A stretch of DNA of 64,000 bases. It comes from Cheilinus undulatus. Taxonomy: Eukaryota > Chordata > Actinopteri > Labriformes > Labridae. Below are positions 11,101 to 26,100 of this stretch, piece after piece. The stretch spans positions 28,125,000 to 28,188,999 of the forward strand of contig NC_054866.1 of NCBI RefSeq assembly GCF_018320785.1, written 5' to 3'. Below the pieces are notes generated by a model. The model was not told the origin of the DNA. It did no database searches and saw nothing but the letters and a program-made list of their open reading frames with translations. How positions within the stretch are numbered: position 1 is the first letter of the stretch; every line of letters begins with the position of its first letter. The position numbers and the translations under genes were made by a program.

Positions 11101-14100
11101 ATGAGTATGTAGGAGCAATCATTTAGGAGTCTCAAATAATAGCTAAGGTTTTTTTTTTTCATTCAGTCCTCCATTTCCCATATCTCCTTGTCATGTTTTA
11201 TGAAGAGATGCCAAGTGTTTTTAAAGAGAGACCACTAGCTGATTAGTGTATTTAATTCCAGTCTCGCCTCATGGGATTAGGCACTAGTGCCTGGTGCTGA
11301 GCAGACTCCTCTCAATTCTGCCATCAAATATTGTGTTAACTTCAGCAGAATATGACTGAAAGCAATAACACTAATCCTGATGCCAGCATTAAATATTATG
11401 AATATCATTTCTTGTCCCCCTTCACCACCTTATTGACCCAAGACCTTTGAAAATACTTAAAACAGTGCATACTTATGTAGACCATGATCCTGATAGCTTT
11501 AGGATAGGAAGCCTCCACTACAGCAAATATACCAGTTTGCAAACATCTCCAAAGCAAGTTCTGTTTGACTTCTCAGATTTTAACAATTTTAAGTGTATAA
11601 GGGTCAAAAGTGACAAAGACTTACAGTTTAAATTAAAATCTGCAATTTTCTGCTGTTTTGAGATGTTGAAAACGTGTTGTGTTTGGAATAATGGAGAATA
11701 AAATGCCAGGTGCAGCAGAGCCAAGTAGTGTTCAATTATAGCTGCCACTGGATGCCAGTTTGGCTTAGTGGGTAAAGCAGGAACCTATGTACAGAGGCTG
11801 TAGTCCACAACCCACAATTCCAGGTCTTGGCACTATTTAGTGCATGTCCTCCCCCTCTCTCTTCCCATGTTTACTGTCTCTCTTCAGTTATCTTATTCTG
11901 ATAAAGGTGAAAGCACACAAAAGTCATCTTTAAAAAGAATGTTGCTGCCAATATCCTGAGCTTTTTTTGCCCTCTGATTAGGCAACCAGACCACTGTCCT
12001 TGTCTTGTCTTGTCTTGTCCTGGCATGCATGCAGAGTGGGTGGATTGATCTACTGTCCTCTTCTGTTACAGTACATGGCGTTATGCCCCCTTCATAATTA
12101 CTATACGCCTTTTCCCTGTTGACCTTGCTGACAAGTAAGCAAGCATTTAACAGGTTGTAAGTCAAACAGTGAAAATGTGGAATAACTTCATAGTTCTGTA
12201 TGTTTCATACACATACAGTTTAATTTTGGTCAAATTAGATGAACCCCATACTTCTACTTTATGGTGATATACAAAGGCATACGACATCATGTATTCTGCT
12301 GTGCTAAGCATGTACGCAGTTAAACTTCTGAGTCAAAGTCCAGCAAGGAGTCTGGAGCAAGTTCTAGTCTTGTTTAGTCTGTTTGAAGTGTTTACATGTG
12401 GGAGAAAATCAGTCTCCAACCACATTACTAAGTCTTAGACTGATTTTGAGAAATCTGATTTAGTGTGATGTTGAAACAAAAATGTTTCAGTCAGACTGAC
12501 AGCATTACTCTACTTTTTAAAACTGCATGTAAATATACTTATTGTAAGTTTCACCTTGTTCTTGAATGTGCATCAGAGTCAACACCCTTTTTAAAATCTA
12601 GCAATATATCTTCACTGCAGTCTAAATACAGAAACCAGGATGCCTACCCTTCCTCGAGGGTACATCAAAATCTGTATCTAATTTTGCACCATCTGCAACA
12701 TATATCTGATATCTGCATGTCTTAGCAAGTGTCCACTGAACTGAAACGAACTGTAAGATACATGAACATATTCAGAGAGCATTCAGATGTGTCTAAAAAA
12801 TCTCATCTTTTGCTACTATGACTTCTCTCGGTGTATCACTAATCATCTGCCTCACGTGTTTTCTGGCCCTGCAGCCTGAGTTTGATGTGACATGCAGCTG
12901 TTTGGAAAGCTGCCATCTATAGAGCACCTTCCTGAATATGAATGGCAGCAAGACTTTGAGCTCTTTCCAGAGGTGGGTCTGAACTGATTTGATGCATAGA
13001 TACCTGGAATCCTTTGGAAAATGTACAGTGTCAGTGTCAGTGCAAACAGGGGTTCTTGAATCTCCTTCAGGACTGATAAAGTATCTATCCATCCATCCAT
13101 CCATCTATCCATCTATCCATCTATCTATCTATCTATCATCTATCTATTGACAGTATTTAACGTAGCAGTTGGATAATTTAACAAATATCAAACAATGGGT
13201 AAGAATTTATAATATGCTTAATTCCTGCAGTACCTCTTCAACAATGCTGAACCATGTCCCTAAGCCTGCTTTATCCTTCTAAACTATCTGTATACTCACA
13301 TGCTAAACTGAATACAAACATCCCGTCATTTCCCTCATTATGCCAGCCTCATGCCTTAACACGTTTTACCAGGTCGCTCTCATGTCACCTAGCTGCATGT
13401 GAAGCACATCACTTTTATTAGTGAATCAGACATTAGAGGGATCCCATGCGAGTAATTAGTGTCAGCCACAACACTGCGGTGGTTTGGATGATCTTGCGCT
13501 TACAAACCTGAATGTGAACTTTTAAGCTACTGTAGAAGACTAAGGCTAAGACTCTGAAACGAGATAGAGAAAGCAGAGTGACAATCTAATTTTTTCCATT
13601 TAAGGTGTGTTCACAACAAGAGGGAAGCCAGTTTCTTAGATTTGTGATTACACAGCAATTTTAACAACAATAATAGAAATACAAGGAAACTTGAACAAAC
13701 ATGGCCTGGTCAGTGGTATTTTTAGTCCTAATTTTTGCTCCTTCATTTTGTTCCTCCTTCTTTCTTGCATTCAACCAATTAAATAATTGTGAGTTATATA
13801 GAAATATCGTATTATATAAGACAAAGACTCTTTAATGTATTGCAAGCTCTAAATCTCAACAAAACCTTTAAATATGCGCTCATTTGCTAGCTCAGTTAGA
13901 TGGGAAATAAGAATTTTTCAAAAGTCAAAAATCAGGAGCAGTAAAATAATTGTGAATTTTTCTGGTTTTCATTTCTATTAACTGTGGAAAAATGACAAGA
14001 AATTGGTCAACTTTTCAGCTCAGTCATTACCTCATTATATGAGCATTTTCTTGTTGAGTTTGGTCTCTTATCCCCAGCTGAGAGTTTTATATAATATGAT

Positions 14101-17100
14101 GATGATTTGATTAGTAAAATATGGCTCCAGTAAGATAAGAATGAGCACTAAACCATGTGATGTTTAGCAAGTTGCATGTGATCTAGTAGTCTTTACTTTG
14201 GCAATCTGCCAAGAAGAAAGAAAAAGTAGAAATCTGTTTCCAGTCTTTCGATAGGGTCATTTCTTGCTCCAAGGTCAATGTACCTTACGGATAGTGGATT
14301 TATTTTAAACGAGACACTCAAAATTAAGAAACAAGCTGTTTTCCAATTGTTTAAAAATAGGGATAATAAATAAAACATGGAATAAACCTGCTCCTGGCCC
14401 AGGCAGGTTATATTTAACTGGGAATGAAAAAACAGAAAAGAAATAAACTGAAAAACAAATGCCTTTCATCCTACTGTTTTCATGTTCCGATCAAAAAGGA
14501 AGTTCAAATAACAGAACACTAGAAATGTAACATTCTTTTTTCCTATGTGTAACCCACTGCAGGTGTTATGAGAATCTAATTACCAGTGCTCTGTTCTTTG
14601 ATCCTCTTTTTTTAGATCAGAATACAAAAACAATAAGATGAAAAAAAACTTTTTTCGTATATTCGTTCCTTAAGGAAAACGTAAAAAGAGAAATTGTTTT
14701 TTTCTTTACATTACCGATTTAAAATGAACTGTCTCAAAGGGCCAGGGGCAGATTTTTTAACATTACACTGACTCTCCAAAATACCACATTGGCAACAGCT
14801 AAAATACCAAACTCAAAAATTGGAGTTGACAAAATAATGGGTTACATTAATGTGGATGCTTCAAAACCTTAATATTTATGCTCACAGGGAAAGAAAAAGG
14901 TTTTCCCTGTGCAACTGCTGAACCTGATGTTTAACAGTTGCTTGAATTTAATTGTGATCCAGAGACATAAAGTGTAATTAATACCTTAAAATAGGGAAAG
15001 TGTTCAGTCATGAAGCTGTAGATCTCACTGACTGGCAGGCTTCCTGTTTTACTGTTCCTCAGAGCCATGAAGATCAAGATGCTAGAGTCATGAGGGGAAA
15101 AATCATATTGAATTTTAAATAATCACTTTATTGCGCTTATTCTTCTTATCTTAAAGCGACAGATATGAGGTGTCATCAAATATAACAATATTATAATTAT
15201 ACACATTGAAGCTTTAGATATGAATAAGCACAGACAGACAAATTTAAATGATGGAAACATTTATGTGGCACCATGTTACCTGTATGAATAAATGGGCTTG
15301 GGGAAGAGAGACTGTGAGGGGCTCTCCTGGTGGGACTGACTTGGAAAACTTTGGAGAGAATACTTTGAGCTGTTGGACTGATCATTGTTTGGGTGAATTC
15401 TGGATGAGACCTGTGGAGATACAAACAAATATCAAATTCAAACTGACTAACAACAGGTGTGGTTCAAATCAAATATTCACACTTTTTCTTTCATTAGCTG
15501 AAGCCTATTTATGGATTCCTTGACTCTTGTACCTGTCAGTCACCTCTGATAATAGAAATGTCTTCTCACTGTCAATGCCCTGATTTAGTCTGATATTTTC
15601 AATGGATTAATAGGTACAGACACTATCTGTAACTCAGCTACTAAAGATTATTGTGACACCTTGAAAATGCAAAGTAAGCCTTAGTCTATTTATCCTCTCT
15701 TTTTCAATGTTAGTGTTAATCATTAAAAAAAACTCCCTTAAACTTAAGTATTTGTCTTTATCCAACAGACTCCATACCTGTTGTAAAGGGCTCAGTGAGC
15801 TGTAGTTTGGATAGCTCTGAGACAGGAAACTGGGGGGATCTACTGGTCTGACAGCTGGTGGTTCTGTGTAACAACTCTGAGAAGGAGAAAGATGATTTTA
15901 AGGTTTATTCCAGACTTTGTTTTACCAGGGCAATCAATGACAGTCAATCAAGTATTTACTGAGGTTTCTTTTTTTCTCACTTTCAAATTATATCTTCTGA
16001 TGTTTATTTGTGTTATAGAAGTAACCACAATATTGTCACCATTAAAACTGCAAGAAACAATTTTTGGCCACTAGGAGGCACAGAATAATCTTTCGGCTGA
16101 TATGGTAAACTTTTAAAGATTTTTTCCTCATCCAGCCATCCAGAAACACAACACAATTGGAGAGGGGTCTGGCTGAAGACTGCAGATCTCTTGCAGACCA
16201 CTACAGTGAGACACCACATCTGTCAGAACAGAGGGGACATCATTTCCCAGTACAATTTTTCAGGAGGAAGTTCTGGCTGTTAGAGTCATTAAATAACCAA
16301 ATTGCAAGCATTATAGACCAGCAACTTTCCATAAATAGAACGGAAAAAGTCTAATGTCTAATCTGGGATTAAATTATGTATAGACTTGTTTTAGAAATAG
16401 TTAGGTTAACATTGACTTCATTAGCTTTAGCTAAAGCTAACATAACTTTGCTAGCTAAATAGTTAAGGTTGCTACATACGCCAAAGTACGTGCAATAGAT
16501 ATAGCTAAAGCTGAAAGCTAAAGCCAGTTTCCCTTCACATAGATCCTTCTAAAACAGGTAAAGCCTTAGCAAAAAAAATAGCATAATCTAATACAGTTAA
16601 CATTGTTTGCTTTAGCTTTAGCTATGTTAGTTATGTAGCTATATTACCCACATACTTAGTGTAGCTTCCTAAGCTTAAGATTTAGCCACGGAGCTGCATA
16701 AAGTACATAGCTTACATAGCTAATGTAGCTTCATTAGCTTTAAATTTAATTATGTTGGCTATGTAGCTAGTTAACTTAACATAGCCATGTAGCTAAAGCA
16801 ACTTTGTTAGCTTGCACCTTAGCTATGTTTGATATTTTTCATGGGAGACAAGCTTTTTTTTCCTGCAAGGAGACCTTTTACTCAACTTTATTATACATTT
16901 TGTAGGTATTGCAGATCAGGTTTTTTACTTTTAACTTTTGGTAGCTTAACCCTTCCCTTAACCCTTCCCTTAACCCTAACCGGAAGTTTAATCCAAATTT
17001 ATTTTAAAAGTTTCTGTCTAGATTTCCATTCTGGCAGATGTGGTGTCTCACCGCAGTGGTCTACAAGGGGGGCATCTAAGAGCTGCTGTCTGCAGCCAGA

Positions 17101-20100
17101 CTTTCTCGCAAAATTGAAATCCATTAGCTACTGTCTGACACCAGTCTGGGCTGTAGCAAACATAATGGGTTTTTGGTGGGGCCAGGAATATTCAGATTAG
17201 CAATAAAAATACTTTTTTTTACAAATGACATCATTGTTTATCGGTCTGATTGGCAGTTTTATAAGGTGAATTCAGTCAAAGTTATTAACATGTAAAGGAC
17301 TATTTTTAGATGTTAATTTGCTCTTAGTGGGCAGCTTTCCAGCTTAGGGCCAATGCCCACAGAAAGCAAATGGAGGATACTAATCGGACTACTAATGGAA
17401 ATGGAGAGAGCTTTTGACACCCAAAATCTTTTTTGGATTCTGTTTGTCAAGATTGCCATAAAACTGTACAAATATACGTATATTGACCACCTGGAGGAAA
17501 AAGAAACAATTAAGAAAACAACATATATAATGGATAAGTTTCACTTATTAGCAAACATTTGACAATTTACGCTTTCAGGAAGCACAATTATTGTTCATAA
17601 AATTCAGGGGTTTTTTGCTCCTTAAGTTTTTTTTCCATCTCTATCAACCTTAGAGTTAATTTGGTTCTTTAGGTACTCCATGTTCCACTTAAATCCCCAA
17701 ATAGTTTTCTTCAACAAAGTAACAGGCAGGAATAAAGTGAGTTTACCATTTGTCTAGAAACCTGAATGTTGCCGTTGCACTGATCCCAAGACTTTGCTGC
17801 TACATCATTTGAGCTGTGTGAACAATTTTCAGGGTGACACCCATCCTGCAGACAGCTGAAGGTGGACAAGTGCAGTCTTAGGCAGTCCGTGGTGGTTACT
17901 GCTCCATCGCTGAATTGTTGATGGTATTGATGGTAATGGTCTGAGCCCACAGGACCATGTCCCAGTCCTGATCCTGAACCAGACATGGTGGTCCGGTCCG
18001 TGCTGTGCCTTCGGTCAGCAGCTGCAGGTCTCAAGCTGAAGGTGTTGATCTCCTGCTGGGAAAGGCAGACGTTGTTGCCCTCTTTAGTCGGTGTTGTGAT
18101 GATCATCACAGTGGGTACAAAAGTTAAGGACAATCTACACTAACTGTTGACAAACCAATCAGGGCTGGGCTTAATGTGTAAATCCTGTCTCAAATCCCAT
18201 TTCTGGACCAAGAAGCTGCCAAGATGCTTACTGTGAATCCCCTGAGGCCATTAAAACCTCCTGACTGATAGTAAATAAGCTGTTCCAGCCAGTTATGTTC
18301 ATAAACATTGAGAAGTTTACTTCACAGGAGCAAGAGAAAACATAGTAATACTAATAAAGGGCCAGAGCGGCATGTGAGGAATAAAGATTCTTGAATGTAT
18401 ACTATAAAAACTATACAAGATAAGACAGTTCAGCTATTAAGCCATCAAAAAATTATAAAAAAAAAAAAATAAAAAATATATTTTTCTGAATTCAGGGTTG
18501 AATAAACAGATTTTCATCTTTAAAAGATCCTATTAAATAAAACGCTGATTATGCTGGATTAAAATATTTGGCCTTCATAGAAAGCAAAACTATTTGTTTA
18601 TGTATACTTTATTTAACTCCCAAAAATTCTGTTTAAAAACACAAAGACCAGGCAACACAGTGAACACTTCATGGACAAAAGTATTTGGCTGCCTGACCAA
18701 TACACCTACAGGGACTACAATGACAAGGCTTTTTACAAGATTTTTTAGTGGTTTTTGTGGGAATTTGTGCCTCTTCATTCTGTTTAGCATTTATGAGGTC
18801 AGGTACTGATGTTGGAAAAGCAGGACAAGCTCACAGTCCCCGTTCCAGTTTCTCCAGGTGCTCAATGGGGTTGAGATCAGGGCTCTGTGCGGGCCATATA
18901 AGTTCTTCCACACCAAGGTTGTAATAGTTTTAGATAGTTTTCATTAGTTTTTATTTTTATTTTGTTTTCACTGTCTGTGTTCAATTTCAGTTTAGTGTCA
19001 GTAAGTTTTTACTACTGGTTTGTTAGTTTAGTTTAGTTTTGTATTTTGCAAAAATGCTTCATTTTAGTTTAGTTTTTATTAGTTTTAGAGTTAGTTTTAG
19101 TCTTTTTTTGGCTACAGGTCAGGGCTGAGTGAACATCATACATTTTTAAAAACATATTCAAACATGCTACTCTTCACTTATCACTTTATATATTTAAAGA
19201 TGATGTTTGGATACAACTTCAGACATATAATTACCACTCTGTGAAGTCTTAACCAATCAGTTTAGGCAATTTTACACTTTGCAGACTTGGGTGTAGGTGC
19301 CAGTCAATATGGTTGTGTCAAAGACTTAAACTAAGGATATTTTGTCTCCATTTTTATTTGATTTTGGTTAGTTTTGTAAGCACAGTATACAGTTTTAGTT
19401 AGTTTTAGGGTTTTTTTGTAAACCTTAGTTTTTATTTAGTTTCAGTTACCTAAAAGAATTTTTTTAATTTTAGTTTTAGATAACTATAATAACCCTGATC
19501 CATACCAAACTTGTCAAACCTTGGGTCAATCCAAAAAGTAAAAAAAAATTACCTCCTAAGTCCACAGGGTCAAGGAAAGGTGGGAGTAAGAGGATCGGAA
19601 AGGAGAACCGCAGTGATTAAGAAATCCAACTACACTTTCCCTCGGTGGATGTTACGGACGTGACGTGTGTTCTTGTGTAAAAGCTACAATTTAAATGTTG
19701 ATAGACTACAAAATTTTGCATCTATCGCTTGATGCATTCACTGTGTTGTTGAGTGTAGCGAATGAAACATGTGAAAACCTTTGTGATAAATATGATAAAG
19801 ATAATAATTAAGATTTTTATAGCCTGATATCTGTTTAGGACAAGGCACCGTGACTATGAACATCTGGAGCAGCAGAAATTTTTCTTTTAACCTGATCTCT
19901 CCTCATAACCGGTATGACTTGATGAATGATCTTCAAGTCCTTTTATTTTGCAACAGTATTAAATCATTTTCTTGTATTCTCTACCTATCCATTCTTTATT
20001 TAATTCTCGTTTCTGTTGCTATAGGTCTACTCTGGTTCTGTATTACTTTTAACTCTTTATTTGAAAACGACTACAAACAGCACGTAAAAAACCTTCATTG

Positions 20101-23100
20101 GTTACAGATTTTCCTTGCCTTACTTTTGTTATTATGATGAGAAATATCATAATCACAATATGACAGTATGACAACTATATCACTTGAAATGTTTGTGATT
20201 TAACTTTCATCACACTTACTTTACTATTTCAAAATAGCAAAAAAAATGCAGTTTGAAATATTGACTGGTCAACTGATTTACTGTTTAGATAAAATATGGA
20301 AATGAAATAAAATAAATAGTTATCATATGTGGGATGATACAGTTGTCATTTCTGTAATATTCCTTCATTCATCCCTGTTTCTGCATCTTTATCATATGAA
20401 TTATAAGCCTGACAGTGAGTTTTATTGTGTGGTAGGGAAGTTAGTCAGATAGTTTTGATGAATAGCCAACAGGTGCATCATTTTAAATGAAGTTGAAGCA
20501 AAGACTTGTGGATCGTCTTTTCATCTCCCCTTTTGTAAAGGCTGGTCTAGTATGTCCTATGCTAAAGGAGATAATGAGGAAGTAATGAAGCTCCTCTCCT
20601 TATCAATTAGAGAATTCGAGCAGTCTTTGTCATGGCCAACTCTAAAATACTTCCAGGTCATTTCACTCAGGACTTTTGGAATGATCCCCATGTCTCTATA
20701 GTCCTTGCTTTGTGCACTGGGGCATCAGACTGCCAAACAGAAAAAGCGTGATTTGTCACTCCAAAGAAGGCATTTCCACTGCTCCACAGTCCAATGTCGG
20801 TGTGCTTTACACCACTCCATCCAATGCTTGGCATTGAACTTGGTGATGTGAGGCTTGCATGCAGCTGCTCGGCCATGGAAACTCATTCCATGAAGCTCCC
20901 CCACACAGTTTTTGTGTTTACATTAATGAAGTTCAGGACTCTTCAGATATGGAATCAACAGAGCATTTGAGACTTTTACACACCATTGCACCTTGACAGT
21001 CTTTGATCTTGCTCTGATTTAACATGGCCTTCTGCTTTGGGGCTGAGTTTCTGTTGTTCCTAAACGCTTCCGCTTTCTAATAATATCACTTACAATTGAC
21101 TGTGGAATATCCAGCAGGGATGAAATTTCACAAACCGTCTTTTTGGGTTGGTAGAATCCATCACAGTCTCACAGAATGTTTGCAATGGAGACAGCATGGC
21201 TAGGTGCTTGACTTTATACACCTGTGGCAATGGGTCTTATTAAAATACCTAAATTCAATAATTAACAAGTGTGGCCAAATACTTTTGTCCATATAGTGTA
21301 TGAAGAACAGCATAACATAACTCAAATTGGACTGAAACTAAATTTATTTCCAGTCTTACACAGAAAAGGCTATTTTGGGTTAAGTAAAAAGGCCTAAAGC
21401 ACGTCAGTACCTGTGATTCTGCCATCTTTTGGCAGGAGGTCCCACAGGGCTCACAGGTGTGGAGGCTTGCCTCAGGGGTTAATGTTAGAGACCTGCTGCT
21501 GCTGCTGCTGCCAGGGTAAAATGTGGAATCTGACTTTTTGCACCAAGATCTGCTCCTGTAAAAAGGGAAAAAAAACATGTTTAATTTAAGTTATCATGGG
21601 AAACTAGAAAAAAGCTAACATGTTTATGTAGTCAGTAACAAACCGTTGATGCTTCTTTCAGCTCACCTGCCCACCAGAGATCTGCAGGCGCTCCACTTTA
21701 TCAAATGTTTACATTAACAGAGCTGGCACCTGCATCAGCCACACACACAATGTCACACAAAGTTGATAAGGAAGTAGTTTGACATTTTTTCTGCCTTACA
21801 TGTGATGATCAGTGTACGTAATATATCATTTCATATCTGTGGGAAGCTAGCTGGTTAGCACAGCTTAGTTTTGACTTGACAGCCTGTTTAGACAATGCAT
21901 TACTGATCTGTTCTGGGCATTTGGATGCTAAGTGACTGTACTTTAGTACATGTCCCCATTCTTTACATTGACAATATGTCTTTAGTAACTCATTTGTTAT
22001 GCAACAACAGCCCATACATCATCTCCGTGGCTCTCTTTTTGTGGCTTGGCATTCCTAGATGTCTAGATGTGCACTGAAGCCGCTCACAATACCAATATGT
22101 AAATTGGGCAAATTAGCAATGAGCTAAGAGGCTATCTGTCCCTCTTTAACAGTTTTTCTCCCTCATTTTGAGAGGAGCCATGGTGTGTCGTTCATGGGCA
22201 AGCCTTCTTCTTCCTGCTGTTGCTCTTTCTGTGAATTAGTGAGCTTTAGAGGTGCAAGTACAGGCAGATTTGACAAGAAAGCCAAGAAACTTATCCAAAA
22301 TATCAAATTGTTATTTCAATTTTTCTAATCAAAAAGAGAGGAAAATGCTAAATATAAAAATCACTTTTTTTTTTATTTATGATCTTTAACTCAACAGGAA
22401 GCAGGTCTTTTGTGTTATTTTTACAAAGCACTTTCGGTCACTGATCTCCTGAGATCATATCAGCTGAATCCTCATCCTACTGTACATCCACAAGATGAAT
22501 TATACCGCCCTTTGACAGAAGGGGTGCAGGCGTGGGAACAGTTAAGATCATTTTCAGCTCTACTTTTTTAAAAACACCAACGTTTGACATTAAAGGATGT
22601 GAAAGGTGCAGGGGCACATTCAGCTGAGTGTAAAAAAAGTGTTATCTGATGCTAGCACAGATGACAGACACGTGGCCTAGGTTCCAGTAACAGTAACCTC
22701 AACCCTGACATAAACCAAGCTCATTAAAACTGCCAACAAACCATGGCTGTTAGGTCATGTACAGCCAAATAATGCTGAAGCAGAGAAAATGGGATCAGCC
22801 TGGACTGTGTGTGGGGGTCTGTACTTGTGCGTGCAAGCGAGCACGCAGAGAGGGAAGTAGCAATCGAAGCCCTTTCTGTTCGGATCAAAGGAGGCTAAAG
22901 TGTCAAAGTGAAAGTTGAGAGATTGCCTTTTCACCACTGTGGCAACAAATCCTCTCCTCTGCTTGACAGACACTCTGCCACGAGCCAGAACGGATGCACT
23001 TACAGTAAGAGAAGTGGAAACTTAAGTGGTAATGTGCATGCATGTGTGTAGTGGTACAGTGAACAGTATTGACAGTATTCACACAGTGGCCATGTCCCTT

Positions 23101-26100
23101 TAACAGAATAGTTGTTCTGCCCTAAACATAGCTTATGCATCAAGGATGTCATATAAGCCAAACTTCTCTGGTAACTAAGTTCAAAAAAGATGCAATTTTC
23201 TGCATTTGGAAGCTTTGGAAACCAATGGCAGGAGAAGTTTTTTTTAATCATTATTCAGTATACAAATTTGAAGAAAATCTTTCTCTTCACATCAGTGCTA
23301 ATTCTGGTAACAATTTTAAAGTTAGTCTTAGTCTTTGGATTACAGTGTTTATTAGTTCCAGTAATGTTTTAGTCATTTAAATCTATTTAGTTCTAGTCTA
23401 GTTTGAGTTCAGCAAAACTCAGAAACATTAAAGTTCAGCAGTTTGAGTTTTTAAAAAGTCCTTGCATTGCAGTCTTTACTTTTATTTACATCTTTAAACA
23501 AATTTAATCATCCAAATTGTGAAAACAGTATAAATGTAACCACAAAGAACTGAGATGTTCTCTTAATTTTTGAAAATAATTAAGACTTGGAGCAAAAAGT
23601 ATGAAATGCATGACAAGAGAGGAAAATATCTCTCATGATTGATTATGGTCTGAGTCAGAAAAAAATATGTGTAGTCTGCTGGATTAGCTATGAGTTAGTT
23701 ATGGTTTAAGTTATCATGTTAAGTCCATATTAAACCCTACACTGACACAAGTTTCAGGTTTTAACTTAAAGTTGCACTGTGATTGGCTTACTTCATCTGA
23801 CCAATCAGTGAACAGCATTTTTGGAGACTGTTACCGTGCTGCCTTCAAACTAATTAGATTATCTCTCAACAGACTAACAGGTGACTGTTAAATGCAGTTA
23901 ACTGATAAATGACAAAAGTGTATGCAAAATATGTCATAGCATTGTGTAAAGGTCATAGATGTGAAATAAAGACTTTGAGAGTAGTGAGAATATGATGGAC
24001 ATAGTATAAACATAAAGCAAATATATAGTATGAAAGGCACAAACTGGGACCAGAGCTAACAGTTAAACTTCGAGGGTCAATGGAGACAATTATAAAAATT
24101 ATCATGAAAGGTTCAAATAAGCCTGTATGTGTCATTAGTTTGTATTGGTAGTCATAGATATGACAGAGATTATAAACAATGATACCTTTGTGCATATAAG
24201 TTGGCAGGTTACACCACCTGCCTTTCTCATTTCTTGGCTATCATGAGATGTCACCGAAGACATCTTCATAGAGTTTCTCTCTGTTCCTGGAGCCAAATAT
24301 TTTATAATTTATCACCTTCCATGTCATTAAGCAAGTCATGAAGGGCATTTAAACAGAAGTCTTCTAAAGCATGTTGACAAGGGCTTTGAGTCATGTTGAG
24401 GGCAGGTTTGAATCACTGAATTAGCAATCTTTTTTTGTCTATTTAATAGTCTTTTTTTAATTTTGTAATTGTTTTTATGACTATACTTCCTTTTTTCAGG
24501 TTTGTATTTTATTTGAATGTGGGGATTCTCTCACAGCTGCATGTTTGTATGAAAGGGGATTAAAAATGAAGCTGAGTTGTTAAATTTAACTTAGTATTCT
24601 ACAAATGTTTGATTAAATTTGAAATTATTTATTTCATACAGGTTACCTTCAGTATTATAATAATATTTTTTGTCTTTTGGATTTTGTGTGTCACTTGAAC
24701 TACATGAAAATGGACTCCAAAATACCAGTTTGACTCAGTTAGTTTTAAGTTGAAATATTCATTTTTTTGTTAGCTACTAGTGCCATCCTTTAGTTTTGTT
24801 TAACATTTTTTAAGGTTTAAAAGATACATAATGACCTCTGCATGTTTGCTGTCTGGGTAATACATTGGAAGCAACATCTGAAAAACTCTGTTAGGGAGTT
24901 TCCTTAAACTTTGCACTACCGTTTAGACTCAAAGATGAACTGATTAGATTAGCATAGGTCAAAGGTCATGATAATTTTGAACATATCTCAGTAACACTTT
25001 GAGGTCCAGGTCAAAGGTCAACAGCAGTTCATTCTGTGCTTTTGAGTCTAATATCTCAAGGATGCCTTGAGAGGTTTTCATCACAATTTGTACACACATC
25101 CATCTGACTCATGGATGAACTAATTTGATTTTGCAGATCAAATTCAAGGTCGGCTGGCTTAATGTTCATCCCTTAATTTTCAGATATTTACCCCTCACCC
25201 ACGTCACCCTTATCCTTTACCCACCACACTTTGACCGTTCAGCACTCGTTAGCCTTACACAGACATATAACCGCCAGGCGGTAGATCTGTTATAGAGCTG
25301 CTGATCACAATAGGCAAGTATGACAATCTGCCCAAGTAACAACAAAAACAGGTTTGCTTACCACAGTCATTCAGCCTTTCGATACCCACCCTAAGAGATC
25401 CCTTCTGATTGTGCATGAAATGACAAGGATGGAAAGAAACCCCATATGCTTCAATGTATTTCTAAAATTTGGATCATCTAAATGATAATGATGATGCATT
25501 CTGACAATTTTTTTTCTCTGTTAAGAAGCTCACTGCTTCAGATAAAACAATCACAAACTTAGAAATTATTGCCAGGTCTTGGCTACGTTTTTGGGGTTTG
25601 GCGTTTTATTGGCTGCTGACTCAACCAAGCATCAGCCTAAAGCAGTTCAAGCTTGTTGAATATAATATATTTTTTACCTCCGCCAAGGTGGTTATATGAC
25701 CGGGTGGGTTTGTTCATTTGTTTGTTTGTTTGTTAGCATCATAACTCAAAAAGTTGTGGGCGGATTTTGATGAAATTTTCAGGAAATGTTAGAAATGGCA
25801 TAAGGAAGAACTGATTAGATTTTGGGAGTGATCTGGATCACCATCTGGATCCAGGAATTTTTTAAATGATTCTGTACTATTGGGCGATAGGGCTAATGGC
25901 AGAGGTCTGCGCTCTCCGAGTGCTTTTCTAGTTAAACCATGTTGAGCTGATTGGACTGAAACAGAAAAACTGAATTGGCATGAGTGAAGCTCAAAGGTAA
26001 CTGGGACCTTTAAATAGTGAGAAAGAACCAAAGCGAACAAACCTGTATCCATGCTGATGCTGCTGTGTGTTTATTGTTTTAAAACATTCCCTCAAAAGGT

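Larger units (their letters stand above)
9797..14984 (-). other. foxn1: foxn1 intron within the forkhead domain
   Basis: About 5.2 kb between the two forkhead exons. Contains a perfect 13-base-arm hairpin at 10055-10085, a SINE at 11745-11925 and a LINE-like 3' tail with microsatellite at 12840-13147. About 10090-10740 looks like old repeat sequence but I could not name it. No other gene seen. Confidence 0.6.

Noticed and set aside
12793-13112. 103-residue minus-strand frame
   Set aside because: It starts in the CCAT/CTAT microsatellite and is antisense to a LINE-like tail.
20667-20876. 69-residue minus-strand frame [16 protein letters not shown]
   Set aside because: Out-of-frame reading of the Tc1 transposase remnant; the true frame reads [16 protein letters not shown].
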